Assembly: GCA_018660465.1 (NCBI GenBank)
Contig: JABJKH010000063.1
Coordinates: 1-57,579, forward strand
DNA length: 57,579 nucleotides
Direction: 5' to 3'
Origin: Rhodospirillaceae bacterium
GTDB lineage: Bacteria; Pseudomonadota; Alphaproteobacteria; Rhodospirillales; JABJKH01
The position numbers and the translations under genes are program-made. Positions within the stretch are counted from its first letter, which is position 1, and the number at the start of each line of letters is the position of its first letter. Positions 44,622-52,132 of the stretch are shown here, one piece after another. The notes under the pieces were generated by a model that had not been told where the DNA came from, ran no database searches, and saw only the letters and a program-made list of their open reading frames with translations.

Positions 44622-45682
44622 TGCATCTTCCTTTTAAGTTGATTTTGTATTTCGTCGGTAAAGGCGGAGCCCTCGACCGAATACGCGCCGAATTTAAGTG
44701 TTGAGAGATCATCAAAGACACAGCAGAACCCGGCCCCAAAGCCACCTGCAGGCAATGATCGTTCTTTGAGTTTGTTATCCCGATAATCCGCATCACGGGT
44801 AAATTCGTAGATGTAGTCCTTGGCGGGCATCTTGTAGGATTTTAAATCCACGCCTTGCATTTTTATGTGGTGGTTGGTGATCGACCAGCGCTGGAAATCA
44901 TCGGTTCCAAAAAAATGCCGCATGTTCGGATACAGATGAAACCTGTTGGGCGCTAACATTCTAAAACTGACTGATTGCCACTTAAGTCCAAAGTTCAGCC
45001 ACCACATAAGATCGTAGATGCTCACGATGGGAACAGGACTGGCCGCAATAAAGGGCCGGAGAATGTCGATGATTTTGTAAAGTCCCTCATCGATATTTAT
45101 GACTTCTTCATACGGGCGGCGCATGAGATAGGGTTGAAAGCGACTGAACAAACGAATGGAGCCAAATAATTGATCCCCCAATTCCCCGGTCAGCATAAGG
45201 CGATCAGAACAAATTTCCTGGCGGACGTCCTTGACCATGCGCCATTGAATTTTTCCATTGATGTATTTCTTAAAGAATTCGGGGTACTCGGCGACCGAAC
45301 CACATCGAAAGGGAAGCCTTCTCGTGCCCGGTGTTTCCGGCAGCATTAAGATCGTCAGCCGATCCAAATCGATGCCAGCTTTTAATAACGCGACCAGTGC
45401 CGCGGTACTGTCGATACCGCCCGACCAGGCAACATCGATTGGCATGTCGCCTTTGATAATTTCAATTGCCGCATCGTCACAAACTTCGGCGAAAGTTTTA
45501 GCGGTAAAGCGGTCCTTTGGAATTGGCTCCAAGATTTTTATCGGGAAACCAAGATCTAATGTTTCCGACCGATCCACGTGGGATAACCCGGCCCAGCCAA
45601 TGATCTTCTTATAAACGGGAAGCTCCCGTCCAAGGCGCTGGGCGGCAAGTAAAAATGATTTGGGGCTGGTGTGAACGATCAT
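44618..45682 (-). CDS. PP-loop ATPase, asparagine-synthetase-like, within the phage tail operon
   Basis: The 354-residue protein has the N-type ATP pyrophosphatase loop VAWSGGIDSTAALVALL (about residues 83-99) and LTGELGDQLFGS (about residue 167), which matches the TGEGADELFGG helix of asparagine synthetase B. There is no N-terminal glutaminase domain; about 80 residues of other sequence precede the loop. Such enzymes adenylate a carboxylate or similar group and attach an amine. The substrate is unknown. It overlaps the genes on both sides by 4 bp, so it belongs to the fibre operon rather than being a stray host gene. Confidence 0.83.
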   Translation of the reverse strand: MIVHTSPKSFLLAAQRLGRELPVYKKIIGWAGLSHVDRSETLDLGFPIKILEPIPKDRFTAKTFAEVCDDAAIEIIKGDMPIDVAWSGGIDSTAALVALLKAGIDLDRLTILMLPETPGTRRLPFRCGSVAEYPEFFKKYINGKIQWRMVKDVRQEICSDRLMLTGELGDQLFGSIRLFSRFQPYLMRRPYEEVINIDEGLYKIIDILRPFIAASPVPIVSIYDLMWWLNFGLKWQSVSFRMLAPNRFHLYPNMRHFFGTDDFQRWSITNHHIKMQGVDLKSYKMPAKDYIYEFTRDADYRDNKLKERSLPAGGFGAGFCCVFDDLSTLKFGAYSVEGSAFTDEIQNQLKRKMQ

Positions 45683-46578
45683 CGAACCAGCGACCCCATT
45701 TCAGAAACCGCGAGATCAATGATCAGGTCAATCTCGTCACTGCTTGTCGCCGCCATGATCGATTTCTTAGCACCACGGCGGATGCGTTCACTGGGCAGGA
45801 GAGCCGCGGCACTGTAGGCCGCTTGATACAAGATCGCATCGGCCAGTTCATCGGCTGTGATGGTTGGATTGGTGAACCGCTCAACCTCCATATCGGCCTT
45901 TAGAAAGGGCCAATCCCCGGCTACAAAATCCGGTGAGCCTGCATCCTTGAACGCTTGTGCCTCGCGGGCTTTTAGAATGTAGATATAATCTTGCGATCCA
46001 CGCCGTTCCAAAAATCCAAGTCGGACGTCTTCAATTCCTTCCATTAGAATTTGAACACCTTCTCTCTGAAGGTCTTGAAGGGTGCGGACGTCTTTCCAGT
46101 CCTTTTCTAATTCATCCCAGCGCCACCACGAGTCTGAACTTGGCGGTCGAGGGGTAACCAGAGCGACGGCATCGACATCATCCATGACGAACTGCCCGTC
46201 AACATCCGCGCCCATGACTCGGTTCCAGGTTTCGGTGTCGGTGTCCCAGCGATACACACCATCCGACGGCGGTGGGCCGACGACGATGCCATCGCTTGGT
46301 CTTCCCAGCCCCTTGTAGAGGCCATCTTTGCCGACCAGATGCACCTGTGGCTCGGGGGGCACAGCGAAGGCATATGAGTCGACAAAGTCTTCGCATACGC
46401 GCTGTTGTTCCGCTGTTAAGGTGCGGCGGGATTCGGCGTCCGAACACCACATCTGTGTGGATTCGAAATAAAGGACATCGAAGGTAAAGGGCAATTTAGG
46501 CTTGGTGGCCAATTGCTCGCGCACCCCATCGCCAACAATCAATCCATTTTGCCCATACCAAAAAAGCGCCTTGATCAT
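45679..46578 (-). CDS. Phage tail-associated protein, possible fibre assembly factor
   Basis: The 299-residue protein has no signal peptide. A middle segment of short beta repeats around Trp (GVYRWDTDTETWNRVMG, WWRWDELEKDWKDV) is followed by an alpha-helical C-terminus (ADELADAILYQAAYSAAALL, SERIRRGAKKSIMAATSSDE). The Trp repeats are common in phage tail fibre assembly chaperones, while the helical end looks like a chaperone or structural adaptor. The family is not firmly recognised. It overlaps the Gly-rich tip gene upstream and the PP-loop gene downstream by 4 bp each. Confidence 0.65.
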   Translation of the reverse strand: MIKALFWYGQNGLIVGDGVREQLATKPKLPFTFDVLYFESTQMWCSDAESRRTLTAEQQRVCEDFVDSYAFAVPPEPQVHLVGKDGLYKGLGRPSDGIVVGPPPSDGVYRWDTDTETWNRVMGADVDGQFVMDDVDAVALVTPRPPSSDSWWRWDELEKDWKDVRTLQDLQREGVQILMEGIEDVRLGFLERRGSQDYIYILKAREAQAFKDAGSPDFVAGDWPFLKADMEVERFTNPTITADELADAILYQAAYSAAALLPSERIRRGAKKSIMAATSSDEIDLIIDLAVSEMGSLVR

Positions 46579-47384
46579 GAGACGAGCCCTCTAACTTGAG
46601 TCGCGTTGTTTCCGCCCGTCCAGACCGGCGTAAAGGTGTTTAGATTGACCGCCTTGCCGGCAATCCCACCAGGCGAATTAGGGGTAAAACTGCCAGCTCC
46701 GCCGAGTGATCCATTTGTGCCGGGGGCACCACCTAAGCCGCCTGCTCCACCAATTACCGTTTGATAAATTGCACCGGCACAGCCAGCTCCGCCTGAAGTC
46801 ACCGTGCCGACATTGCATCCGGTGCCGCCGTTAAGACCCGCACCACCCCCGCCCGCGCCGCCATTGACATAGACATAGCTTGCGGGTTCCTCGTCATCGG
46901 CGATGTTTAACCGGCTCTGACCGCCTTCTCCACCGCCGCCACCACCGCCCCAAATATTGCCAGCGGTATTATCGATTGTTGTCGTCGCCACAAGTTGTAG
47001 CGCCACGCCCCCCGTACCAGCGTTCGCGTCGCCGCCTTTGCCTTGAATTTTGCCGAGGTTATTAATCACCACGGTTGATCCGGTCGGCAGGTTTGCCGAC
47101 CCATACATGGCAGGTGTTGCTGTCGTGGTGGAACCTACCTTTATGCCGTTTGCGATATTTATGACGACATCAACCGCAGCGACCGGCGACCCCGCTTCAA
47201 CAAAGATGTCATAATTGAAGGTATCGATGGTGATATTCAAAACCGTCGTAATACCAAAACCTTTCCAAACACCGCCTTGCCTGACGTAAACATTATTTAC
47301 GCTTTTCCAGACACCGGATACTTTCACAAAGACATTGGTTGCTTCTTTCCAGGTCGCCCCGACTTTGGTGTGTATTGTGGCCAT
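46575..47384 (-). CDS. Glycine-rich phage tail fibre tip / adhesin
   Basis: ATG 47384 has AAGGGGA four bases upstream and gives 269 residues; the longer open frame overlaps the upstream fibre gene. The N-terminus repeats a short unit (VFVKVSGVWKSVNNVYVRQGGVWKG) typical of phage tail proteins. A beta-rich region follows, and residues about 160-255 are dominated by glycine clusters (WGGGGGGGEGG, GGAGGGGAGLNGG, GGAGGLGGAPG), resembling the polyglycine receptor-binding adhesins at the tip of T-even fibres. It likely determines host range. It begins 10 bp after the first T7-type fibre gene. Confidence 0.78.
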   Translation of the reverse strand: MATIHTKVGATWKEATNVFVKVSGVWKSVNNVYVRQGGVWKGFGITTVLNITIDTFNYDIFVEAGSPVAAVDVVINIANGIKVGSTTTATPAMYGSANLPTGSTVVINNLGKIQGKGGDANAGTGGVALQLVATTTIDNTAGNIWGGGGGGGEGGQSRLNIADDEEPASYVYVNGGAGGGGAGLNGGTGCNVGTVTSGGAGCAGAIYQTVIGGAGGLGGAPGTNGSLGGAGSFTPNSPGGIAGKAVNLNTFTPVWTGGNNATQVRGLVS

Positions 47385-47394
47385 GATGTCCCCT

Positions 47395-48477
47395 TTATGC
47401 GTCGTACTGGAACCAGATATCGCCGTCGACACCACCGCTAGGTGCGCCGGTGGATATTGTCTTGGTGGCACCATCCCAAAGTTCTGCATCCAGCCCCGTC
47501 CCTGTGCCGGGGACGGTCTGAGTAATCGGACCGGCAAAAGAAATATTCGTTCCAGAGAGGGTTGTGGCGGCAACTGTGGCGGCGGAAACACTTCCAGCCG
47601 TCACACTGCCCGCTGTGCTGACCGACGCACCACTGAGCACACCAGACGACGTGATATTCCCTGAGGCAACAATGGTGCCGGTGACATCGAAGGGCACAAG
47701 CGATTTAACCTCTGTCGCGCCTGCCTCTATGACGTCCGTGCCACCGGCTTTGCCGCGCAAGGTATCGTCATCGGTGCCGCGTTCAGTTTCCCAAGAAGTG
47801 TCGCCATCATCGTCTGCAATGGCCTCGCCGTCGAGCTGAGACACCACTACCTGTGCAGCAGCGGCGGCGGCGGCGGCGGCGGTTTCAGCTGCCCCTGCCG
47901 CCGTCGCAGACGCGAGAGCCGCAGCTTCAATTGTTTCCGCACTGGCTGCAGCAGCTTCCGAATCCGTCGCCCGTTGTAAGATCGTGCTGTAAGCCTCGGC
48001 TGATACTCCCACGTTGCCATTTGCATCAAACACAAGAGCCTTATCAAGGCGCGCACTGACGACAGGCAAAAGCAAACTGGCATCGGGATCAGAAGGACTA
48101 AGCCCAATAGAACGACTGGCATCATCATCTACTTGCTGAACCAACGCGGTTAAATAATCCAATTCATCATTAATGATCTTGGCGCGAAACTCGCCGGACT
48201 CCTGAAAGTCTGACAGTCGTTGAATAGGCAAGTTTCGAACCAACGTAATCGCGCTGTCCGCCGTTGGCGCAATTGTGAACGTTACTGAACCACCGACGGT
48301 GGGTGCCTTATTTACGACAACTGTAAAGCCAGAACTTTGAAGTGAGTCGTCCAAGTAAACTTTGACGTCAGCCCCGGAAAAGACCGGGAACGAAAATTCG
48401 TAGATCTTTATTACGCCGTCGGCGACAAACGTTGCACGCGGACTAACGTCATTAATCGTGATATGTTTCTGGGCCAT
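47395..48477 (-). CDS. Phage tail fibre protein with T7-type N-terminus, copy 1
   Basis: The 360-residue protein begins MAQKHITINDVSPRATFVAD and has VRNLPIQRLSDFQESGEFR and INDELDYLTALVQQV, the same head domain as the fibre at 42533-43975 and similar in plan to T7 gp17 residues 1-150. An alanine-rich coiled neck (ASAETIEAAALASATAAG, a run of nine Ala) and a serine/threonine-rich shaft (SGVLSGASVSTAGSVTAGSV) follow. The C-terminus (PSGGVDGDIWFQYDA) is a common phage fibre ending. It is the first structural gene of the minus-strand cassette. Confidence 0.85.
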   Translation of the reverse strand: MAQKHITINDVSPRATFVADGVIKIYEFSFPVFSGADVKVYLDDSLQSSGFTVVVNKAPTVGGSVTFTIAPTADSAITLVRNLPIQRLSDFQESGEFRAKIINDELDYLTALVQQVDDDASRSIGLSPSDPDASLLLPVVSARLDKALVFDANGNVGVSAEAYSTILQRATDSEAAAASAETIEAAALASATAAGAAETAAAAAAAAAQVVVSQLDGEAIADDDGDTSWETERGTDDDTLRGKAGGTDVIEAGATEVKSLVPFDVTGTIVASGNITSSGVLSGASVSTAGSVTAGSVSAATVAATTLSGTNISFAGPITQTVPGTGTGLDAELWDGATKTISTGAPSGGVDGDIWFQYDA

Positions 48478-48480
48478 TTC

Positions 48481-48999
48481 TTAACTCCTTTTTCCAATTG
48501 AGGGTTTAGCAACGGGGATCGGGTTCCAACCTTGTCCGTCAGCGGCAATGCATGAAATTCCGTTGGGGCCGGTCGCAACTATGGTGAACGATCCCGACCT
48601 TGCGGCATAAATTTGCAGGAGATACCCGGTGCTGGCGAGGCCGGCTGAAATGCTCCGCTCGCCATAAGCTTTCAACAGTGCCGCCGCCATATCCTTCTGC
48701 TCGGCACAAACCAAATCCTGGGAAGATACATCACTGCGCTTAACCTCAATCGCCCGTTCAGGCCGAATTTCGGTTTGCCCTTCCGCCCCGTGTAGCGAAA
48801 CAGGGGCACAGGCCGTTACTGCAAAAAACGCAATAGCAACCCATACAAATTTGCCCTTTGGGGAATGTAAGCCGTGAGGTCGGTAGCAATCTCTTAGCGA
48901 CCCTTTTAACGCATTACGGTAATTTTTATTTTGCAATTTACGCACCCAAACTGTGTTGTCTGGGTCGTATAAGTGAAGGATTTTTAGGCCTTGTTGCAA
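48481..48999 (-). CDS. Small secreted or lipoprotein-like protein
   Basis: The open frame is 172 codons from TTG 48999; GTG 48945 is another possible start, and neither has a good ribosome-binding site. A hydrophobic stretch VWVAIAFFAVTAC (about residues 52-64) ends in a lipobox-like VTAC, so the mature part would start there, leaving a long leader. The C-terminal 80 residues (EQKDMAAALLKAYGERSISA, GLASTGYLLQIYAARSGSFT, GPNGISCIAADGQGW) resemble a short periplasmic family widespread in alphaproteobacteria that I recognise only by pattern. It ends 3 bp before the first fibre gene; it may be a phage cargo or a host gene. Confidence 0.6.
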   Translation of the reverse strand: MQQGLKILHLYDPDNTVWVRKLQNKNYRNALKGSLRDCYRPHGLHSPKGKFVWVAIAFFAVTACAPVSLHGAEGQTEIRPERAIEVKRSDVSSQDLVCAEQKDMAAALLKAYGERSISAGLASTGYLLQIYAARSGSFTIVATGPNGISCIAADGQGWNPIPVAKPSIGKRS

Positions 49000-49008
49000 A
49001 CTTTAAAA

Positions 49009-49069
49009 TGTTCGCGAACAAAATAGTTTAAAGTGTCCAGCTTCAAATCGATGCTGATACTGGACACTT
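49009..49069. repeat. Repeat copy with 12-bp palindrome and 10-bp inverted repeat
   Basis: TGTTCGCGAACAAAATAG at 49009-49026 contains the palindrome TGTTCGCGAACA and recurs exactly at 49322-49339. Directly after it, AAGTGTCCAG (49031-49040) and CTGGACACTT (49060-49069) form a perfect inverted repeat with a 19-base loop. Confidence 0.85.
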
Positions 49070-49311
49070 ATTTATGCCGACATTTCATACCAAATACGTA
49101 TAATTATTTTGATATTTCATACTTTAAATAATGGAATTAAACTTTCATAAAGACAATATATCGTATTGTTTTATATAGAATATTTTTCTACCAACACCAT
49201 ATTAATAGAAATCAATACTGACATCAGGTGTAGATCGGTCAACATCGAATTGGCAGCCATGTAAGCGGGGGTTATATGCGTGATTTTCGATTAAAAAAGT
49301 GTCTACCTTTA

Positions 49312-49343
49312 ACACCTATTTTGTTCGCGAACAAAATAGGTGT
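49312..49343. repeat. Perfect 32-bp palindrome
   Basis: Each half is 16 bases, centred on CG|CG at 49327/49328; the right half reads CGAACAAAATAGGTGT and every base pairs. It includes the 18-base sequence also present at 49009. GTGTCCAGTGTCCAG follows at 49341, matching the GTGTCCAG next to the first copy. Perfect palindromes of this size are typical of dimer-binding sites (replication, recombination or repression). Confidence 0.9.
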
Positions 49344-49478
49344 CCAGTGTCCAGTATCATCCTCTGTTAAAGTCTAAATTGTCGTTTGTTCTCAATGGGA
49401 CAGGAAAAAATAGACCTAACCTTTTCATAGATATTCTCGGAACTGTAGAGTTTGGAAGCGCCCGGACGCGGGTTGCTG

Positions 49479-49528
49479 GAGACCTGTTTTTTTGGTCTCG
49501 CGCGCGGGGACACGGGCACCCCGCGCGC
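49479..49528. terminator. Two adjacent hairpins, possible bidirectional terminator
   Basis: GAGACC (49479-49484) pairs with GGTCTC (49494-49499) around a loop with seven T. Immediately after, GCGCGCGGGG (49500-49509) pairs perfectly with CCCCGCGCGC (49519-49528). It lies 33 bp past the stop of the minus-strand TSUP gene. A terminal U-run after the strong stem is missing on both strands, so termination is uncertain. Confidence 0.4.
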
Positions 49529-49560
49529 CCAATTCACATTTTTGAGATACCAAAAAGTGC

Positions 49561-50367
49561 TTAAATAAGTTGTGAGATACCCTTAACCGCCAGGATAATT
49601 GCCGCAAACATCATAATTCCACTCAAAATTCGGTGGTAGTTTTTATCAGAAAGTTGTTTGAAAAAGAGCTGCCCCAACTGTCCACCTACGAATCCGATCG
49701 GCAAACAAATCAGAACTTCTGTAAGAATTTTAAGGTCAACAAACCCTGCAATACTCAGCCCACTAACACGTGCGACCGAGACAATAACGCTGATCAACAA
49801 CATAGTTCCTCTTATTGATCGCGGCACCTTTAGAACTTGCTTCACATAGAACGCCAGCATCAACAATCCACCGGCGCCGGTCACGCCGACAATCAATCCT
49901 GATATGCTTGTATACGGGAACAGAGATTTAGCCGACTTGAGATTAAGTCTATCAAACAAATGACGCATTACCCCAAACATATCCAAACCGACCAATGCCC
50001 CGACTGAAACGCCTAGAATAATGGTCAACCAGGTCGCACTCAGATAATCAAATAGTGTAATTCCAACAAAGACGCCCAGAAGATAAGGCCAAATGGCGGT
50101 ACGAATGACGCTATAGTTGCCGTCTCTATTAGCCTCCGGAATGAACTGCATCTGCACGACGAAATTGGTCATTGCTGCCAAGACGACCGCATGATGAGGC
50201 TCCAGGATCATCGCACCGAACAGCACCATCATCGATACGTTACCGACGCCGATGGCTCCCTTAATAAAGAAAGCGATCGAATAAATTGACAGCAACAGCA
50301 CAACTTCCCATAGGGCCAATCCCGCGAATACGGAAATGCCAAAAAGTTCAGGAAAAGGCTGCATCAT
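49561..50367 (-). CDS. TSUP (TauE/SafE) family membrane exporter
   Basis: The 268-residue protein has about eight hydrophobic helices in two halves, with the family-typical FFIKGAIGVGNVSMMVLFGA (first half) and GLIVGVTGAGGLLMLAFYV (second half), each holding a conserved glycine-rich turn. TSUP proteins move sulfonates, sulfite or related organic anions across the inner membrane. With two TauD-type enzymes and a ComDE-like pair elsewhere in the window, a sulfonate link is possible but not shown. It is divergent from the KdsC-like gene. Confidence 0.87.
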   Translation of the reverse strand: MMQPFPELFGISVFAGLALWEVVLLLSIYSIAFFIKGAIGVGNVSMMVLFGAMILEPHHAVVLAAMTNFVVQMQFIPEANRDGNYSVIRTAIWPYLLGVFVGITLFDYLSATWLTIILGVSVGALVGLDMFGVMRHLFDRLNLKSAKSLFPYTSISGLIVGVTGAGGLLMLAFYVKQVLKVPRSIRGTMLLISVIVSVARVSGLSIAGFVDLKILTEVLICLPIGFVGGQLGQLFFKQLSDKNYHRILSGIMMFAAIILAVKGISQLI

Positions 50368-50438
50368 GTTGAAGAGACTTCGTCGAATGAGGGGAAGGAA
50401 ATCTTATACCCCGAATTTATACCCCGGCGTGAATTAAG

Positions 50439-51020
50439 GTGAAAGGTATTGTGATCACGCGCGGATTGGCTAAAACTCTTCCCACCATGGCGTATCAATC
50501 TAAAACCAAGCTTAACCGCGACCAACTGGGCGAGAGACTGAAGTCGGTCAAGCTATTGTCACTTGATGTGGATGGCGTGCTGACCGACGGCGGCCTTTAT
50601 TATACGGACGATGGTTTGGCATTTCGAAAATTCAATGTGCGCGACGGCTTAGGCATCGTGCTCGTCCGCGAGGCAGGCTTGGAAGTCGCGATCATATCCG
50701 CCGGTCGGCCCGCGTCTACGGTCACCCGCGCCAAGGATCTAGGCGTCGAACATGTTCGGGTTGGGGTGAGTGACAAGCTTAAGGAACTCTCGGAAATCTG
50801 CGACAGCCTCGACATCCACCTAAACGATGTGGCGCATATTGGCGACGACCTACCGGACCTCAGCCTCATGCAGGCCGTTGGTGTGCCGATCACGGTTGCA
50901 GATGGCGCGGCGGCAGTGATGGAATGTGCGGCCTACGTGACAGATCGGGCCGGTGGACAGGGTGCGGTTCGTGAAATTTGCGATCTTTTGCTTGAATCTA
51001 AAGTGAGTTTGGAGGACTAA
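50439..51020 (+). CDS. KdsC-like HAD phosphatase
   Basis: The 193-codon frame starts at GTG 50439; GTG 50451 (AAAGG four bases upstream) and ATG 50487 are alternatives. Domain residues: nucleophile and acid in LLSLDVDGVLTDGG, motif II Ser in IISAGRP, motif III Lys in SDKLKEL and motif IV in IGDDLPDLSLM. This is the short, capless C0 HAD type of 3-deoxy-D-manno-octulosonate 8-phosphate phosphatase, which makes Kdo for lipopolysaccharide; related enzymes act on N-acylneuraminate 9-phosphate. The glycine-rich RAGGQGAVREICDLLL end fits KdsC. No kdsD or other Kdo gene is in the window. Confidence 0.85.
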   Translation: MKGIVITRGLAKTLPTMAYQSKTKLNRDQLGERLKSVKLLSLDVDGVLTDGGLYYTDDGLAFRKFNVRDGLGIVLVREAGLEVAIISAGRPASTVTRAKDLGVEHVRVGVSDKLKELSEICDSLDIHLNDVAHIGDDLPDLSLMQAVGVPITVADGAAAVMECAAYVTDRAGGQGAVREICDLLLESKVSLED

Positions 51021-51026
51021 GGACGC

Positions 51027-51338
51027 ATGCAGTACCGTCCCCTCACCGCCCTGGCCCTAATCCTTTCCGTCTTTCTGGCAGCCGCCTGCGAGTCGCCCGC
51101 TTATATCCACAATCCAATCGAATTCAAACGAGACGCCAAAAATTTTAACAAAGACATCAAAGATCGGGATGAACTCACCATCTGCTATAATAAGAGCGAC
51201 ACGTCAGCCCAAGACGTTCTGGAAATGGCAAAAGATGAATGTGGCAAGTTTGGCAAATCGGCCAAGTTTGTGAATCAAGATCGCTTGACCTGCCCGCTCA
51301 TGAACCCAATTGCGGCGAACTTTACCTGCGTGAAGTAA
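51027..51338 (+). CDS. Small lipoprotein of unknown function
   Basis: The 103-residue protein has a signal peptide ending in a lipobox (LILSVFLAAAC, Cys about residue 21) and a mature part with Cys residues in ELTICYNKS, AKDECGKFG, RLTCPLMNP and NFTCVK, probably two disulfides. It starts 6 bp after the KdsC-like gene, so the two share a transcript. No family is recognised; the mature domain is small and lysine-rich. AGGA precedes the ATG. Confidence 0.75.
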   Translation: MQYRPLTALALILSVFLAAACESPAYIHNPIEFKRDAKNFNKDIKDRDELTICYNKSDTSAQDVLEMAKDECGKFGKSAKFVNQDRLTCPLMNPIAANFTCVK

Positions 51339-51344
51339 GCTGCC

Positions 51345-52037
51345 TCACGCGAAATACCACAAATCGATTAAATAATGTGCCGCCACAGGGCCGAGAATTG
51401 AGCCTGAGCGCAGATAAAACACCATCAAAACCGCCCCGACCACGGCGCTATCGATGATGTTGGGCACGCCGTTGGACCAATGGATGATCCCAAACACCAC
51501 CGATGACACCACCACCAACCAAACCTGGTTTTCGCTAAAAGCGCCGATCACCCTCTTGGCCACCGTGCGGAAGGCCAGTTCCTCGCTTAATGCGACCAAG
51601 GCCAGACCGAACGTGACATCCAGCCAATACACGGCCCCTAAGTCTAAATCCGGATAGGTAAATAGTTCCGTCCCCGGAATGAGTTCTTTTAAGGGTTGGC
51701 GCACGGCGTATTCAGCGGCCATTGATAAGACCACAACAAGACCAATCCCAAATGCGAAATTCCCAAAATAAGACCCCCACGGATGGGACGGATACTTGTT
51801 GAAGCGAAGTGCCTCCGTCGCGGCGGCGCGAAATGGCGGATAAAAGAAGATCACTGCCAAGGCCAGGAACCGAGAACCGTAATCCACCGTCAGCCAGGCC
51901 GTCACCCCCTCGGCACGAACGAATAAAAAATCATTCAGCACAAAAGGGGCCGCCACCGCAGCCCCCATAAGCAAATCCGTCGCCCGAGACCCCATCGCTA
52001 ATTCTCGCCCCAATACCCGTTCCCCATATTTGTCCAC
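51345..52037 (-). CDS. CPBP-family intramembrane metalloprotease-like protein
   Basis: The 230-residue protein (GTG 52037; ATG 51989, MGSRATDLLMG, is an alternative) has about six membrane helices. It carries the CPBP/Abi motifs: the Glu pair with Arg in LVALSEELAFRTVAKR (about residue 163) and the His in VVFGIIHWSNGVPN (about residue 192). CPBP proteases process prenylated or other membrane substrates and sometimes confer immunity to toxic peptides. It is convergent with the lipoprotein gene (6 bp apart). Confidence 0.85.
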   Translation of the reverse strand: MDKYGERVLGRELAMGSRATDLLMGAAVAAPFVLNDFLFVRAEGVTAWLTVDYGSRFLALAVIFFYPPFRAAATEALRFNKYPSHPWGSYFGNFAFGIGLVVVLSMAAEYAVRQPLKELIPGTELFTYPDLDLGAVYWLDVTFGLALVALSEELAFRTVAKRVIGAFSENQVWLVVVSSVVFGIIHWSNGVPNIIDSAVVGAVLMVFYLRSGSILGPVAAHYLIDLWYFA

Positions 52038-52132
52038 AGCTTATCGCATTTCACCCTATACCCAAACACTGCGTCAGCAGGTATACTGAAATTCAGGTCG
52101 ATTCTATTGATGCGCTGCCGGTTAAGGATTCC

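Larger units (their letters stand above)
49000..49478. other. Long AT-rich noncoding region with repeats
   Basis: No convincing gene lies between the fibre cassette and the TSUP exporter gene. A 74-codon plus-strand frame at 49340 has no ribosome-binding site and overlaps the hairpins. The region contains the palindrome and repeat pairs listed separately and is markedly richer in A and T (49080-49260) than both flanks. Confidence 0.5.

Noticed and set aside
46575-47591. Longer open frame for the glycine-rich tip gene
   Set aside because: The extension overlaps the end of the first fibre gene; ATG 47384 has AAGGGGA just upstream.
47850-47890. GGC/GCG repeat as a DNA repeat element
   Set aside because: It encodes the alanine-rich coiled neck of the fibre protein, so it is explained by coding.
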